DNA of 64,000 nucleotides from Lachnospiraceae bacterium. Its GTDB lineage: Bacteria; Bacillota; Clostridia; Lachnospirales; Lachnospiraceae. This document shows positions 9,459 to 18,617 of this stretch, piece after piece; within the stretch, counting starts at the first letter, position 1; each line of letters opens with the position of its first letter. The stretch spans positions 1-64,000 of the forward strand of contig CABJBM010000013.1 of assembly GCA_902363835.1 (NCBI GenBank). Reading direction: 5' to 3'. The position numbers were made by a program, and so were the translations under genes. The notes under the pieces were generated by a model. That model saw only the letters and a list, made by a program, of their open reading frames with translations, did no database searches and was not told where the DNA came from.

Positions 9459-10376
9459 TTACCACAGTCCTGTTTTTGCGGTCTTTTTGCTGATCATGTT
9501 TGCCCCGACCAGCAGCAAGAAATTAATGACAGAGTTAAAGATACCAACCGCCGTACTATAGCTGAACTGGCCTTTTTGTATTCCGTTCTTATAAATGAAG
9601 GTGGAAATCACCTCACTGACAGACAGGGTCACATCCCTCTGCATGATCAATACCTTCTCAAAGCCTACGTCCATAATGCTTCCGATCCTCATGATCAAAA
9701 GAATGAGAATGGTTCCCATAATTGCAGGAATTGAAATATGTATGATCTTTTGAAATCTGGAAGCACCGTCAATGGAAGCCGCCTCATACAGCTGGGGATC
9801 CACGGAAGTCAGCGCCGCAATATAAATTATTGCATTAAATCCCATATATTGCCACACATTGGAAAACACATAAAGAGGCTGAAACGCCGTAGGCTTTGAC
9901 ATATAATCCACCGGCCCCATCCCAAAGAAACCGGTTATCTGATTAAATAATCCATATTCTTTATTGGAAAATAAGGCCAGCATGCTGACAATTACGACCA
10001 CTGACAAAAAGTTCGGCATATAAGTGATATTTTGTACCGCCTTTTTTAGGCGGGTATTTTTAATTTCGTTGATAACCAGCGCCAGAAAAATCGGCGCCGG
10101 AAATCCAACGAAAAGAGTAAATACACTTAAGGAAACCGTATTAAACAGCACATCCTTAAAATAATAAGAATTAAAAAACTGTTCAAAGTAAGTGAACCCC
10201 ACCCACGGACTTTTCATAATTCCCAAAGTCGGGTTAAACCTGCGAAAAGCGATCTGAAGTCCATACATGGGAATATATTTAAACACGATATACCAGATTA
10301 CAGGGATTGCCAGGAGTATGTACAGCCCCATGTTTTTCCGGATATCCTTCAGCAATTTATTAGAACCTGCCTTCAT
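9459..10376 (-). CDS. Carbohydrate ABC transporter permease (LplB type)
   Basis: Permease of 305 residues related to LplB, the first of the two membrane subunits. Helix 1 is YILLAIPVIWYIVFKYIPMYG, followed by GLQIAFRRFNP, a characteristic LplB segment. The EAA loop around LYEAASIDGASRFQKI docks with the shared ATPase. The gene ends with KKTAKTGLW, also typical. It is 11 bases after the binding-protein gene and 9 bases before the second permease, so the three are one transcription unit. Confidence 0.92.
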   Translation of the reverse strand: MKAGSNKLLKDIRKNMGLYILLAIPVIWYIVFKYIPMYGLQIAFRRFNPTLGIMKSPWVGFTYFEQFFNSYYFKDVLFNTVSLSVFTLFVGFPAPIFLALVINEIKNTRLKKAVQNITYMPNFLSVVVIVSMLALFSNKEYGLFNQITGFFGMGPVDYMSKPTAFQPLYVFSNVWQYMGFNAIIYIAALTSVDPQLYEAASIDGASRFQKIIHISIPAIMGTILILLIMRIGSIMDVGFEKVLIMQRDVTLSVSEVISTFIYKNGIQKGQFSYSTAVGIFNSVINFLLLVGANMISKKTAKTGLW

Positions 10377-10387
10377 CCTTTTCCCCT

Positions 10388-11998
10388 TTACTTTGACGAA
10401 TCAAGTGCTTTCTGGTAAATTTGCTCCAGCTCCCTGATACCGATCTGCTCCAGGGTAGCGCAGTATTCATCCCATTTGTCAAAGCCCCATTCACCCAGAA
10501 TGAACTTTGCCACTGCTTCCTTTTTATAGTTGTTCAAGTCCTGCTCAATGGCTGTTACCCTGTCTAAATCTTCTATGGCAACTGAGGGCTTGGAATATAC
10601 CTTATCAGGAAGAAAATCCGCAAGAACAGCAGCCGCATCTTTTGTTCTCTGGCTTGCCACTACATGGTCCGTGGCATCCGTTCGTATGGACGGGAATCCC
10701 CCTCCCGGTACCAGGGTGATCTTACCAAGGGCTGTCATAAACCCTTCCGGGCTGTTTAAAATCTCGTCTTTAAACCGCGGAGAACCATGTTCGTCTAAAT
10801 CATACGTCTCTCCTTCTTTCCCAAAGGCAAAAAATAAATCCCCTTCCGTTCCATAGAAATAATCCACCCAGCGGATCGCAGCTTCCGGATTGGTGCAGGT
10901 ATTGCTGATTGCAAAACTTCCCTTGGCAAACACACCGTTTTGTACGTCTGCCCACATCTTATCTCCATGAGGGCCGGTAAGAGGCTCATACCCTGTATAA
11001 CTGTCCTCACAGTTAATGAACACATCTGAATATGGCATGTACATGGCCCCGAAAAGTTCTCCTGCAAGGTTGCTTCTCCATGCAGGCAAATCTCTTTTAT
11101 AATAATCCTGCCATAAAAGCCCTTCCTTATACAGGTCATTTAAATACATCAGATATTCCTTAAATGCATCGTCTCCCAGCCAGTTATGAAGCGTTCCGTT
11201 CTCGTCAATATTATAAGTATCCTTCATCTGGGTCTGGAGCCCAAAGCTTCCTCCCAGAACATAAACGGCATCCGCATCCCTGATCCCTAAGGGAATTTCA
11301 TCCTTTAGACCATTTCCATTGGGGTCCTGATCCTTAAAGGCAATCAATACATCCTTAAACTCCTCAAGATTGGTCGGAATCTCTTTTCCCACCGCTTTCA
11401 GCCATTTCTGGTTTATCCACTGCTTAAACTGAATCAGCCCCGTCTTGCTTAAGTCAATCTGATAAATGGAATAAATGTGCCCATCCGATGCAGTAAAAGC
11501 CTGTTTAATTAAGGGGTTTTCCTCAAAAATCCTGGTGAGATTCGGGGCATACTCCTCAATTAAATCCTCAAGAGGAATCAGCTGCCCGCTGGTCACTCCA
11601 TAATTGGCGATCTGCTCCTGGGTAAAATCACAGCGGACAAACATATCCGGCAATTCATTTGAGGCAAACAAAAGCTGCTTGTTCTCCTCAAAGCCTTCCC
11701 CTCCCGGCACCTCCTGGTAATCCAGCCGGATATTGGTCATCTTCTCGTATTCTTTCAGGATATAGATCTCATTCCATGGTGCCTGATTTTGATCCTTTGC
11801 TCCGTAAATGCTTAAGGTTATGGGTTCATTCACAACAGGAAACCCTTCCCTGTTTAAATTGCCTGCATTTTCCGTTCTTTCAACGTCCCCGTTGTTCTCA
11901 GAGGGCACCTGGTTTTCAGCAGTATTTTTGCTTCCACAGCCTGTTAAAAGGCTTGCTGCCAGGGCAATGCCAACCGCCATTCTTGTTAATCTTTTCAT
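10388..11998 (-). CDS. Extracellular solute-binding lipoprotein (LplA-type, family 1)
   Basis: Lipoprotein of 536 residues that captures an oligosaccharide outside the cell for the two permeases that follow. The signal peptide ends in LLTGC with lipid-modified Cys21. The mature part begins with a Ser/Asn-rich linker, then PVVNEPITLSIYG. A calcium-binding-like DQDPNGNGLKDEIPLG segment (about residue 230) is common in this group of large LplA-type binding proteins. It lies downstream of the kinase/regulator pair. A weak candidate promoter with an extended -10 (TGTTACAAT, 12038-12046) sits 40 bases before the gene and may allow extra expression. Confidence 0.92.
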   Translation of the reverse strand: MKRLTRMAVGIALAASLLTGCGSKNTAENQVPSENNGDVERTENAGNLNREGFPVVNEPITLSIYGAKDQNQAPWNEIYILKEYEKMTNIRLDYQEVPGGEGFEENKQLLFASNELPDMFVRCDFTQEQIANYGVTSGQLIPLEDLIEEYAPNLTRIFEENPLIKQAFTASDGHIYSIYQIDLSKTGLIQFKQWINQKWLKAVGKEIPTNLEEFKDVLIAFKDQDPNGNGLKDEIPLGIRDADAVYVLGGSFGLQTQMKDTYNIDENGTLHNWLGDDAFKEYLMYLNDLYKEGLLWQDYYKRDLPAWRSNLAGELFGAMYMPYSDVFINCEDSYTGYEPLTGPHGDKMWADVQNGVFAKGSFAISNTCTNPEAAIRWVDYFYGTEGDLFFAFGKEGETYDLDEHGSPRFKDEILNSPEGFMTALGKITLVPGGGFPSIRTDATDHVVASQRTKDAAAVLADFLPDKVYSKPSVAIEDLDRVTAIEQDLNNYKKEAVAKFILGEWGFDKWDEYCATLEQIGIRELEQIYQKALDSSK

Positions 11999-12110
11999 TC
12001 ATTTTCTCCCTTCCATCAGCTCATTCATGATAAGAGGATTGTAACACGTTTCTTCTGCCTGAAATGGGCGGATTACTCTTTGATTTTTACCTATCTGTTC
12101 ACTATTTTTA

Positions 12111-13595
12111 CTATCCTTTGTTTTGGGCGATATATTCTTTTGGAGTTAAGCCTGTATACTCTTTAAAGGTACGCAAAAAATACCCGTAATTGCGGAATCC
12201 GCACCGGTATACAATATCCTTTAAAGGGAGATTCTCCTCCAACAGCTTTTTTGCACGTTCAATTCTCATGTTATTTAAGTATTCCGTTATGGTAAAATCA
12301 GTCTCTTCACGAAAAATACGGCTTAAATAGGAACTGCTTACCCCAATATAATCCGATATCACCCTGAGACTGATTGGCTCATGAAAATGCTTGTTCTGAT
12401 AATCAATGGCCTGATTAACCACTTGTGAAAAACCTTGTTCTGCTTTTTTCATTTCCCTGATTTCTCTCAGCACATTTTGATATAAGCCTGCAATATTGGA
12501 AACCAGGGTATCACGGCTTTTTACCTTTGCATATTGAAAAAGCATAAATTCCCTTGGTAAAAAATCCAGCTTTAACTGATACTCATTGGATATCCGCTGA
12601 ATGATCTCCAAAAGCTCTTTGGTCACCATCAGACATCTTCCATCCTGATTCAAAGGAATATCTTCATAAATCATCCGAACCAGCTGTTCTGCCTGGTCAG
12701 GATCATGTTTCTCTGCCACGGACAGCAATTGCTTATATTGCCCAAGAGAAAGGGCCAGTGCAGCCTCTTCCTTTTCCGGCACCATGGCTTCCTCCAGTTT
12801 GTGAAGCAGAAAGGATTTAAGGGATTCCTCATTAAAAAAGAAAGGACATTGATATATTTTAATGCGTAAATGATACAGACGTAATACACTGTCTTCGATC
12901 ACTACCTGGTTGCATGTCATCTGATTTCGCATCTCCCCCTCAGAGACCGTATCATAAAACCTGGTCAAAAGTACTACGGAGCCGGGATACATGACACAGG
13001 CCAGCACATCCATACTGTCTGTTGAGACAGCCTCCCCTATTTTCCCGATGCCTTCCAATATTCCTTCATCTTTTAGCCATGTATCATTTTGCATATGCTG
13101 CACAGTAATGATGGATGCCACCATTCTGCTGTTATCAGAAGTAAAAGGGCTGACTCCATTTTCCCATATCCAGGCACTTGCCTGCCGCCTTAAGCCGGAC
13201 TTTATTTCCCAGGGCGAGCGCTCTTTTATTCTTGCTTTCATATTTTTCAGTGTAAACAACAATAATTCTTCCGACAGACGGCTTTTTAATATATAGTCAT
13301 GAGCTCCATTTTTCAAAAGCTCTCTTACATAGTCATAATCATCAAAGCTGCTCACTGCCATAATTGCCATACGGGGATACAGCTTCGACAAAATGCCGGA
13401 GAGCACCACACCGTTCTTACCAGGCATTGACACATCCAAAATCACAATATCTGCGGCATTTCTTTCCAGAAATGCCAGCGCCTCATCCCCGTTTCCAGCC
13501 TCCCCGTACAGCTGGAATTCTCCTTCTTTCCAAAGATTCATGTTCTTTATGTAAGTGCGAAAAACCGGTTCATCATCAACAAGCAATACCTTCAT
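12111..13595 (-). CDS. Response regulator, REC plus AraC-type DNA-binding domain (YesN-like)
   Basis: Transcription factor of 494 residues. The receiver domain (1-120) has DDE at 7-9, phospho-acceptor Asp54 in VILDVSMPG, and the lysine in YILKSRL. A long middle region follows, and two helix-turn-helix motifs of AraC type form the C-terminus (ISDYIGVSSSYLSRIF and DIVYRCGFRNYGYFLRTFKEYTGLTP). ATG 13595 begins directly at KVLLVDDE; the frame runs further upstream but overlaps the kinase gene. It likely activates the binding-protein/permease/sulfatase/GH2 genes downstream when phosphorylated by the neighbouring kinase. Confidence 0.94.
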   Translation of the reverse strand: MKVLLVDDEPVFRTYIKNMNLWKEGEFQLYGEAGNGDEALAFLERNAADIVILDVSMPGKNGVVLSGILSKLYPRMAIMAVSSFDDYDYVRELLKNGAHDYILKSRLSEELLLFTLKNMKARIKERSPWEIKSGLRRQASAWIWENGVSPFTSDNSRMVASIITVQHMQNDTWLKDEGILEGIGKIGEAVSTDSMDVLACVMYPGSVVLLTRFYDTVSEGEMRNQMTCNQVVIEDSVLRLYHLRIKIYQCPFFFNEESLKSFLLHKLEEAMVPEKEEAALALSLGQYKQLLSVAEKHDPDQAEQLVRMIYEDIPLNQDGRCLMVTKELLEIIQRISNEYQLKLDFLPREFMLFQYAKVKSRDTLVSNIAGLYQNVLREIREMKKAEQGFSQVVNQAIDYQNKHFHEPISLRVISDYIGVSSSYLSRIFREETDFTITEYLNNMRIERAKKLLEENLPLKDIVYRCGFRNYGYFLRTFKEYTGLTPKEYIAQNKG

Positions 13596-13614
13596 TTCTA
13601 CCCCTTCCGCCTGT

Positions 13615-15333
13615 TTACACCCCTTCTCCAAAGGGCAGGCACAGCTCAACACAGGTAAACATTCCCTCACAGCTGTATATTGTTCCTCCATAAGGCTCTC
13701 CGTAAATCAATTTGATCCGGTTAAACACATTGGCAATTCCAATGCGCCGGAACCCTGAACGTTCCGGCTCATTCACGTGATCCAACAGCTTTCGGAGGAT
13801 TTCCTCACTCATTCCTTTTCCATTATCCATGATCTTGCAGATTACTTCTGATTCCTGTCTGTATATTTTAATGTTGATCATACCGCCCTCAGACCTTGAC
13901 GAAATTCCATGAATCAGTGCATTTTCCACCACCGGCTGCAAAAGCAGCTTAGGAACCGGGTATACCCAAAGTTCCTCATCCACATCCCATACCACATCAA
14001 AGGGATGGCTGTACTTAAATCGTTCGATGGCAATAAAATCATTCACATAATCCTTCTCTTCCCAAAGGGTAATATACTCATTGCGATTGGAAAGCACGCT
14101 GCGAAGCAGGGAGGAAAGGGATTTTGCCACAGACTCTATTTCATCTTCCCCTCTCAAGTGGGCAACATATTGCATGCTGTCAATGGAATTATAGAGAAAA
14201 TGGGGTTCAATCTGTGAAGCAAGCACATCCTGCTCCGCCTCCCACCTCATCTTTTCTTTACCTGCGATTTCTTCCATGAGATTCTCAATCCGATCCATCA
14301 TTGTATTAAAGGTATCTGCCAGATTTCCGATTTCATCGTTGGTTTTTATTTCCATTCTGACACTGAGATTCCCCTCATGATTCACAGACTCCATGCCTTT
14401 TGAAAGGCTGCGGATATTCATGCATATCCGTTCAGCTAAAAACCAGCTGGCTAAAATAGCCGCCAGTGAGGCAAAAATGCCGATCAGGAGAAACTTCTGT
14501 TTTAGATTTTCAACATCCTTTAATATCAGATGCTGGGGAATCAAGGTGATCAGGGTCATTTTGCTTGTATCGGACAGATACTTTGTATAATATTGCCGTT
14601 CTCCTCCCCAATCCACATACCCTTTGCTTTCTTTTTTCATCCTGATATCCTGGCTGATCTGTGTTTCATCATGATCTGTGTTGGAAAATAAAAGCTGCCC
14701 ATCCGGGAGATAAAGATAAATATTCATTGCATTTAGGGGTTCAATCTCATAAGCAGCCATCATATAATCATAGTTTAGGTGAATGACAATCGTGCCTTTT
14801 TTCGACCTGTTTTCATAGAATACCGGCCGGCTGAGAAGCAGCAGCCGGGAGCTGGAATCATAAAACAGCTCCATCACTTCACTGGAAAGAGCTGTTTTCA
14901 TTGCTTCCGTCTCCAGGTCCTTGCGAAACACAAAGTTTTCACCCCCCTGATAGACTTGTCCGTCCTCCATAATCAGGAGAATGTCCTGGATATATTCTTT
15001 TTGTATAAAAAAACCGGAAAGAAAATCTTTGATCTGCTTTTTCTTCTGAAAGCCTTCATAAGTGACCTCCTCTCCTTTCTCCAGCAAATTATGAGAAATG
15101 ATATCCTGGGCCAAAGCAACGGAAAGGACCACTTTTTTCGAGTCATTGAGCATTACATTAAAATCTCTGTCCGCAAAGGTCACATACTGCTCCATGTACT
15201 TTTCTGCCGTTTTCTTTACGATACGGGTTTCTGTATAATAGGAAATCAACAGGGAAGCCACCACCGTTCCAATTGCAATCAAAAGGCTGACTGACATTAT
15301 TTTTGTTTGAATTGAGTTAATCTTAAGAGACAT
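13615..15333 (-). CDS. Sensor histidine kinase, YesM type
   Basis: Membrane sensor of 572 residues. TM1 is about 12-32, an extracellular sensing domain follows (33-275), TM2 about 281-300, then a HAMP domain, and the YesM-type histidine region QIEPHFLYN with His378 (the usual sequence is QINPHFLYN). The ATP-binding domain shows QPVVENALIHGI (N box), MDNGKGMSEE (G1) and GIANVFNRI. It ends 19 bases before its regulator gene. It presumably senses an extracellular sugar handled by the downstream importer. ATG 15333 has GGGGGAGGAG upstream. Confidence 0.94.
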   Translation of the reverse strand: MSLKINSIQTKIMSVSLLIAIGTVVASLLISYYTETRIVKKTAEKYMEQYVTFADRDFNVMLNDSKKVVLSVALAQDIISHNLLEKGEEVTYEGFQKKKQIKDFLSGFFIQKEYIQDILLIMEDGQVYQGGENFVFRKDLETEAMKTALSSEVMELFYDSSSRLLLLSRPVFYENRSKKGTIVIHLNYDYMMAAYEIEPLNAMNIYLYLPDGQLLFSNTDHDETQISQDIRMKKESKGYVDWGGERQYYTKYLSDTSKMTLITLIPQHLILKDVENLKQKFLLIGIFASLAAILASWFLAERICMNIRSLSKGMESVNHEGNLSVRMEIKTNDEIGNLADTFNTMMDRIENLMEEIAGKEKMRWEAEQDVLASQIEPHFLYNSIDSMQYVAHLRGEDEIESVAKSLSSLLRSVLSNRNEYITLWEEKDYVNDFIAIERFKYSHPFDVVWDVDEELWVYPVPKLLLQPVVENALIHGISSRSEGGMINIKIYRQESEVICKIMDNGKGMSEEILRKLLDHVNEPERSGFRRIGIANVFNRIKLIYGEPYGGTIYSCEGMFTCVELCLPFGEGV

Positions 15334-15542
15334 TTCTCCTCCCCCAATCTGCTTTTCCTTTATTGTATTTGATATGAAATATAAAAGTTGAATACTATTT
15401 TTACTTCTTAGTATACTATTTTGCAGTCACTCCTCATTTTATCATGGATTGCTATAAATTCCTATTTTCTTATTTCACCAATCCGGGACTGGTTCCTAAG
15501 CGGTGAATAGGCCATGGGCTTGCCGGATACCTGAAAATAAAA

Positions 15543-15576
15543 GAGAAACGCTGCATAATCAAACAGCGTTTCTCTG
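15543..15576 (-). terminator. Terminator after the isomerase operon
   Basis: Perfect arms AGAGAAACGCTG and CAGCGTTTCTCT with a 10-base loop start 7 bases after the isomerase stop. On the minus strand they are followed by TTTTATTTT. The rest of the 15334-15542 gap is AT-rich; I see no gene there, only likely upstream control sequence for the kinase gene. Confidence 0.85.
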
Positions 15577-15582
15577 ATATTT

Positions 15583-16473
15583 TTATTTTTCCTTCCGGTA
15601 CATGCCGGTAAGCTTTTCCCCGGCTTCATATGCTTTCTTTAAAAACCTGTCAATATTCTCATCATAGCACGTTAATTCCAGAGTCAGAGGCAGCTCATAC
15701 TCTGTCCGGGCAAGGGCTGCCATGACCTCCTGCCAATTGATATTACCTTCCCCCGGAATCTGATGAAAATCTGCGGAACCGCTGTTGTCATGAATATGGA
15801 CTGCATACAGGCGGTTTTGGTACCGATGAATGACATCAGTCATCTTCCTGCCCCAAACCATGTTGGCATGCCCTGTATCCAGGCAAAAGCCCATAAACTG
15901 CGGCGGATACTTATCAATGAGTCTGTCCAGCTGATCCAGCTCATGCCGTTCCGGTACATCGAATAAGTTCTCAATACAGATGCATACTCCTTTTTGAATG
16001 CAGTAAGGCTGCAGTTCATCAAAGGACCGGTATACCTGCTGATAAAAATGCTCCTCTGTCTCCGGCTTCTCCCGAATCGTGAAATGAGGAACATACAGAT
16101 GAAGAACGATCTCCTTTGCACCCATGCACGCAGCCAGATCGACCCGGTTTTTAATCAATTCCACCCCTGCTTTTCTGTTATACTCCACCTCAGAGGTATA
16201 ATCCTTGCGGTAATGCCCGTCAATCATGTTTGTATTCCGCCTGGAACCCTTGGAGGCATGAAGGGCTTTTGCCTTCAGGCCATATTGATCCATCCATTCC
16301 CTGATCTGCTGCATCTCATAGATGGAATACATATAATCCCCATCCCATTCAAAGCACCAGTGAATATGGGTGAAGCCTGCCCGTGCTATTTTATATAATA
16401 TTTCTCTGATTTTTTCAATTTGGGGAAATTCTCCCGCAAAATCTGTTGCAATTGCCAATTGTAAGGTGCTCAT
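15583..16473 (-). CDS. Sugar phosphate isomerase/epimerase-like TIM-barrel protein
   Basis: Protein of 296 residues in the AP-endonuclease-2-like xylose isomerase superfamily (IolE/IolI, tagatose 3-epimerase relatives). Metal-ligand segments are visible: HLYVPHF, ICIENLF (Glu), GFCLDTGHANM (Asp/His), YAVHIHDNSG, DFHQIPGEGNINW and a C-terminal LTLELTC (Glu). ATG 16473 has GGAAAGGAGAGAAT just upstream; the longer frame lacks such a site. It is last in the operon with the MFS carrier and ABC permeases, so it probably isomerises the imported sugar. The substrate cannot be told. Confidence 0.85.
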   Translation of the reverse strand: MSTLQLAIATDFAGEFPQIEKIREILYKIARAGFTHIHWCFEWDGDYMYSIYEMQQIREWMDQYGLKAKALHASKGSRRNTNMIDGHYRKDYTSEVEYNRKAGVELIKNRVDLAACMGAKEIVLHLYVPHFTIREKPETEEHFYQQVYRSFDELQPYCIQKGVCICIENLFDVPERHELDQLDRLIDKYPPQFMGFCLDTGHANMVWGRKMTDVIHRYQNRLYAVHIHDNSGSADFHQIPGEGNINWQEVMAALARTEYELPLTLELTCYDENIDRFLKKAYEAGEKLTGMYRKEK

Positions 16474-16507
16474 ATTCTCTCCTTTCCATTGCCTATACGG
16501 CGCAAAA

Positions 16508-17761
16508 TCAGCCGTTTCTTTCTGTTCTAACAAATAATAAGCAGAGAAGTCCTGCCAAAACCGTCACCGCCAGCCATACATATATGGTTGCCTGCCATCC
16601 CCGGTATTCTACCATAAGACCAATGGTAAAAGTCGAAATTGCAGTTCCTAAATATGCCATGGCATTGAGGAAGCCGGATACACCGGATACACGTCCCTGC
16701 CCCAGGAAGCGCAATGGATAAATATTGACCACCAGCGTATTCACTGCCATCATGGATGCCGTAATCATTGCCAGGAAACATGCCGTTATGACCGGCGAAA
16801 GCCTTCCCAGCCTGCATAACAGAACCAGCCCTGCCGTGGCCCATGCGAAAAAGAAGAATACGGATAATCCCATCCTCTCTCCTGTCTTCTGGTAAACAAA
16901 TCTGGCCAGATATGCCCCTGATAAATTGATGACCGGCAATATGGATGTCAGCAAAACAGAAAAGGAAGCTGCGATTCCGAAGGACTCACTGATATAGGTG
17001 GGAACCCAGGAAGTCACCCCATCCTTTAACATGCCATGTACCATAATAGGTATTAAAAGTGTCAAAATACCGGAAGTTACCATCAGCTGTCCAAAAGAGG
17101 CAGAAACCTGCTCCTCCTGTCTGCAGGTTTCTTTTATTTCCCTTTCTTCCAAGGCGGTCCCGGCATGGCGGCAAATATCCCAAAAGCCCATGCTCCACAG
17201 GAAAGAAACTGCCGCCAGCAAAACTGCTGCCATAATAAATACTCCCGGCCAGGCCGCAACAGCCAGCACTGCCGCAGACAGCAGATAGGAAATCAGGGTC
17301 CCTATGATCTGTGACGAAACAATGTTCACGCTGCAGTTTACCCGGTCTTCCCCGTGAAGCATTTCCGCAAATATGCGGATAATAGGCGCCCATATCATTG
17401 CCTGAAAATATCCGTTGGCTCCCCAGGACAATGCCATCCATGGAGCGCTTCGGCTGATGCCCATGGCAATGTTGGCAAGCCCGGAACAAAACAGCCCTGT
17501 AAATATCATACGCCTTGGATTAACCCGGTCCCCCAGAAACCCATTGATCATCTGCCCTATTCCGTAGGCAAAGAAATAAGCCATGCTGATAAAACCTGCC
17601 TGAGATGCTGTTAAAATACGTTCTGAGATGATCTGGGCCATGGCGGAAGAATAATTCAGCCTTCCTATATACGATATACAATATACAAGCCAGCACAAGA
17701 GGAATAATCTTCTGACATACTTTCTGTCTCTGATCTTACACAATACCTTTGCTTTATCCAT
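16508..17761 (-). CDS. MFS transporter, OPA (GlpT/UhpT-like) group
   Basis: Twelve-helix carrier of 417 residues. The start (LLCWLVYCISYIGRLNYSSAM) resembles the organophosphate:phosphate antiporter signature, where an Arg-x-Asn pair follows helix 1. MINGFLGDRVNPRRMIF is the MFS loop 2-3 motif. A paralogue lies at 35900-37168 next to two PHP-domain genes. In this operon it sits between ABC permeases and a sugar isomerase. A sugar phosphate or an acidic sugar is a reasonable guess for the substrate; the sequence alone does not settle this. Confidence 0.85.
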   Translation of the reverse strand: MDKAKVLCKIRDRKYVRRLFLLCWLVYCISYIGRLNYSSAMAQIISERILTASQAGFISMAYFFAYGIGQMINGFLGDRVNPRRMIFTGLFCSGLANIAMGISRSAPWMALSWGANGYFQAMIWAPIIRIFAEMLHGEDRVNCSVNIVSSQIIGTLISYLLSAAVLAVAAWPGVFIMAAVLLAAVSFLWSMGFWDICRHAGTALEEREIKETCRQEEQVSASFGQLMVTSGILTLLIPIMVHGMLKDGVTSWVPTYISESFGIAASFSVLLTSILPVINLSGAYLARFVYQKTGERMGLSVFFFFAWATAGLVLLCRLGRLSPVITACFLAMITASMMAVNTLVVNIYPLRFLGQGRVSGVSGFLNAMAYLGTAISTFTIGLMVEYRGWQATIYVWLAVTVLAGLLCLLFVRTERNG

Positions 17762-17786
17762 ATCCGCTCCTTCATTCCTGACACTT

Positions 17787-18617
17787 CTAGCCCTTTACCG
17801 CACCGTTGGTCAAGCCTCCGATGATCTTTTTCTGCATAAACACGTAGAATACCATAATCGGCAGCATGGACAGAAGGAAAGCCGCAAAAATCATTGGATA
17901 GTTAATGGCATGTGTCATCTTAAAGTTGTATTGGAACAGCGTAAGGGTCCAATAATCCGGTGACTTATTTAAGGTCAGCAGCGGGAGCAGAAAGTCGTTC
18001 CAGAACCAGAGTCCGTTTTTGATCAATACTGTGGCTGTCATGGGGCCCAGCAGGGGGAAGATGATATGAACGTAAATCTTCCCGGTGGATGCCCCGTCAA
18101 TATATGCCGCTTCTTCCAATTCCGCAGGAATCCCCTGTATGAATGCCACATAGAGGAATACCCCTTCACAGACAGCGCTTGATATGTATACGATAATCAG
18201 CCCGGGGATATTCAGCATATTCATCACTGACATGACCTTAATTAACGGAAGCATTTTTACCGTAAAGGGGACGAAAATGCCTGCCAGTAAAAAGAAATAC
18301 AGGTATTTATAATATCTTTTTTCACTCATGCTCCTGGCAATTGCATAGGAGACCATGGGAATAACGGCTAATGTCCCAAGGGAAGCAAACACCGTAATTG
18401 CCAGGGTGTTTAAGACGGTTCTTGGATAGCCGGAATCCGTTACAATGGAAAGAAAATTGTCAAAATTAAAACGCTTTGGCAATGCAAAAAAGCTCTGGCT
18501 CAATTCCTGGGGTGTTTTCATGGAGGTTATTACCGTTAAATAGACCGGATATGCAATCATTATAACACCTGTCATCAGAAAGAGATACAATATTATCCGT
18601 TTCAATTTACTGCTCAT
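17787..18617 (-). CDS. Carbohydrate ABC transporter permease (MalG/UgpE type)
   Basis: Permease of 276 residues with six helices. It starts with IILYLFLMTGVIMIAYPVYLTV and has the EAA loop AELEEAAYIDGASTGKIYVHI. The ending KKIIGGLTNGAVKG is typical for the second membrane subunit of family 1 sugar importers. Its start overlaps the end of the preceding permease gene by 4 bases (ATGA), showing tight translational coupling. With the lipoprotein at 19621 it forms an importer whose ATPase is missing here. Confidence 0.92.
   Translation of the reverse strand: MSSKLKRIILYLFLMTGVIMIAYPVYLTVITSMKTPQELSQSFFALPKRFNFDNFLSIVTDSGYPRTVLNTLAITVFASLGTLAVIPMVSYAIARSMSEKRYYKYLYFFLLAGIFVPFTVKMLPLIKVMSVMNMLNIPGLIIVYISSAVCEGVFLYVAFIQGIPAELEEAAYIDGASTGKIYVHIIFPLLGPMTATVLIKNGLWFWNDFLLPLLTLNKSPDYWTLTLFQYNFKMTHAINYPMIFAAFLLSMLPIMVFYVFMQKKIIGGLTNGAVKG

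Noticed and set aside
13364..13693. Plus-strand open frames opposite the kinase/regulator and other genes
   Set aside because: They are antisense shadows of well-supported genes, lack ribosome sites and give proteins with no recognisable domain.
15490..15535. Third copy of the structured hairpin repeat (GAATAGGCCATG similarity to copy A)
   Set aside because: Only about 14 bases resemble the copy A stem; there is no matching second arm, loop or 3' tag, so chance similarity is more likely.
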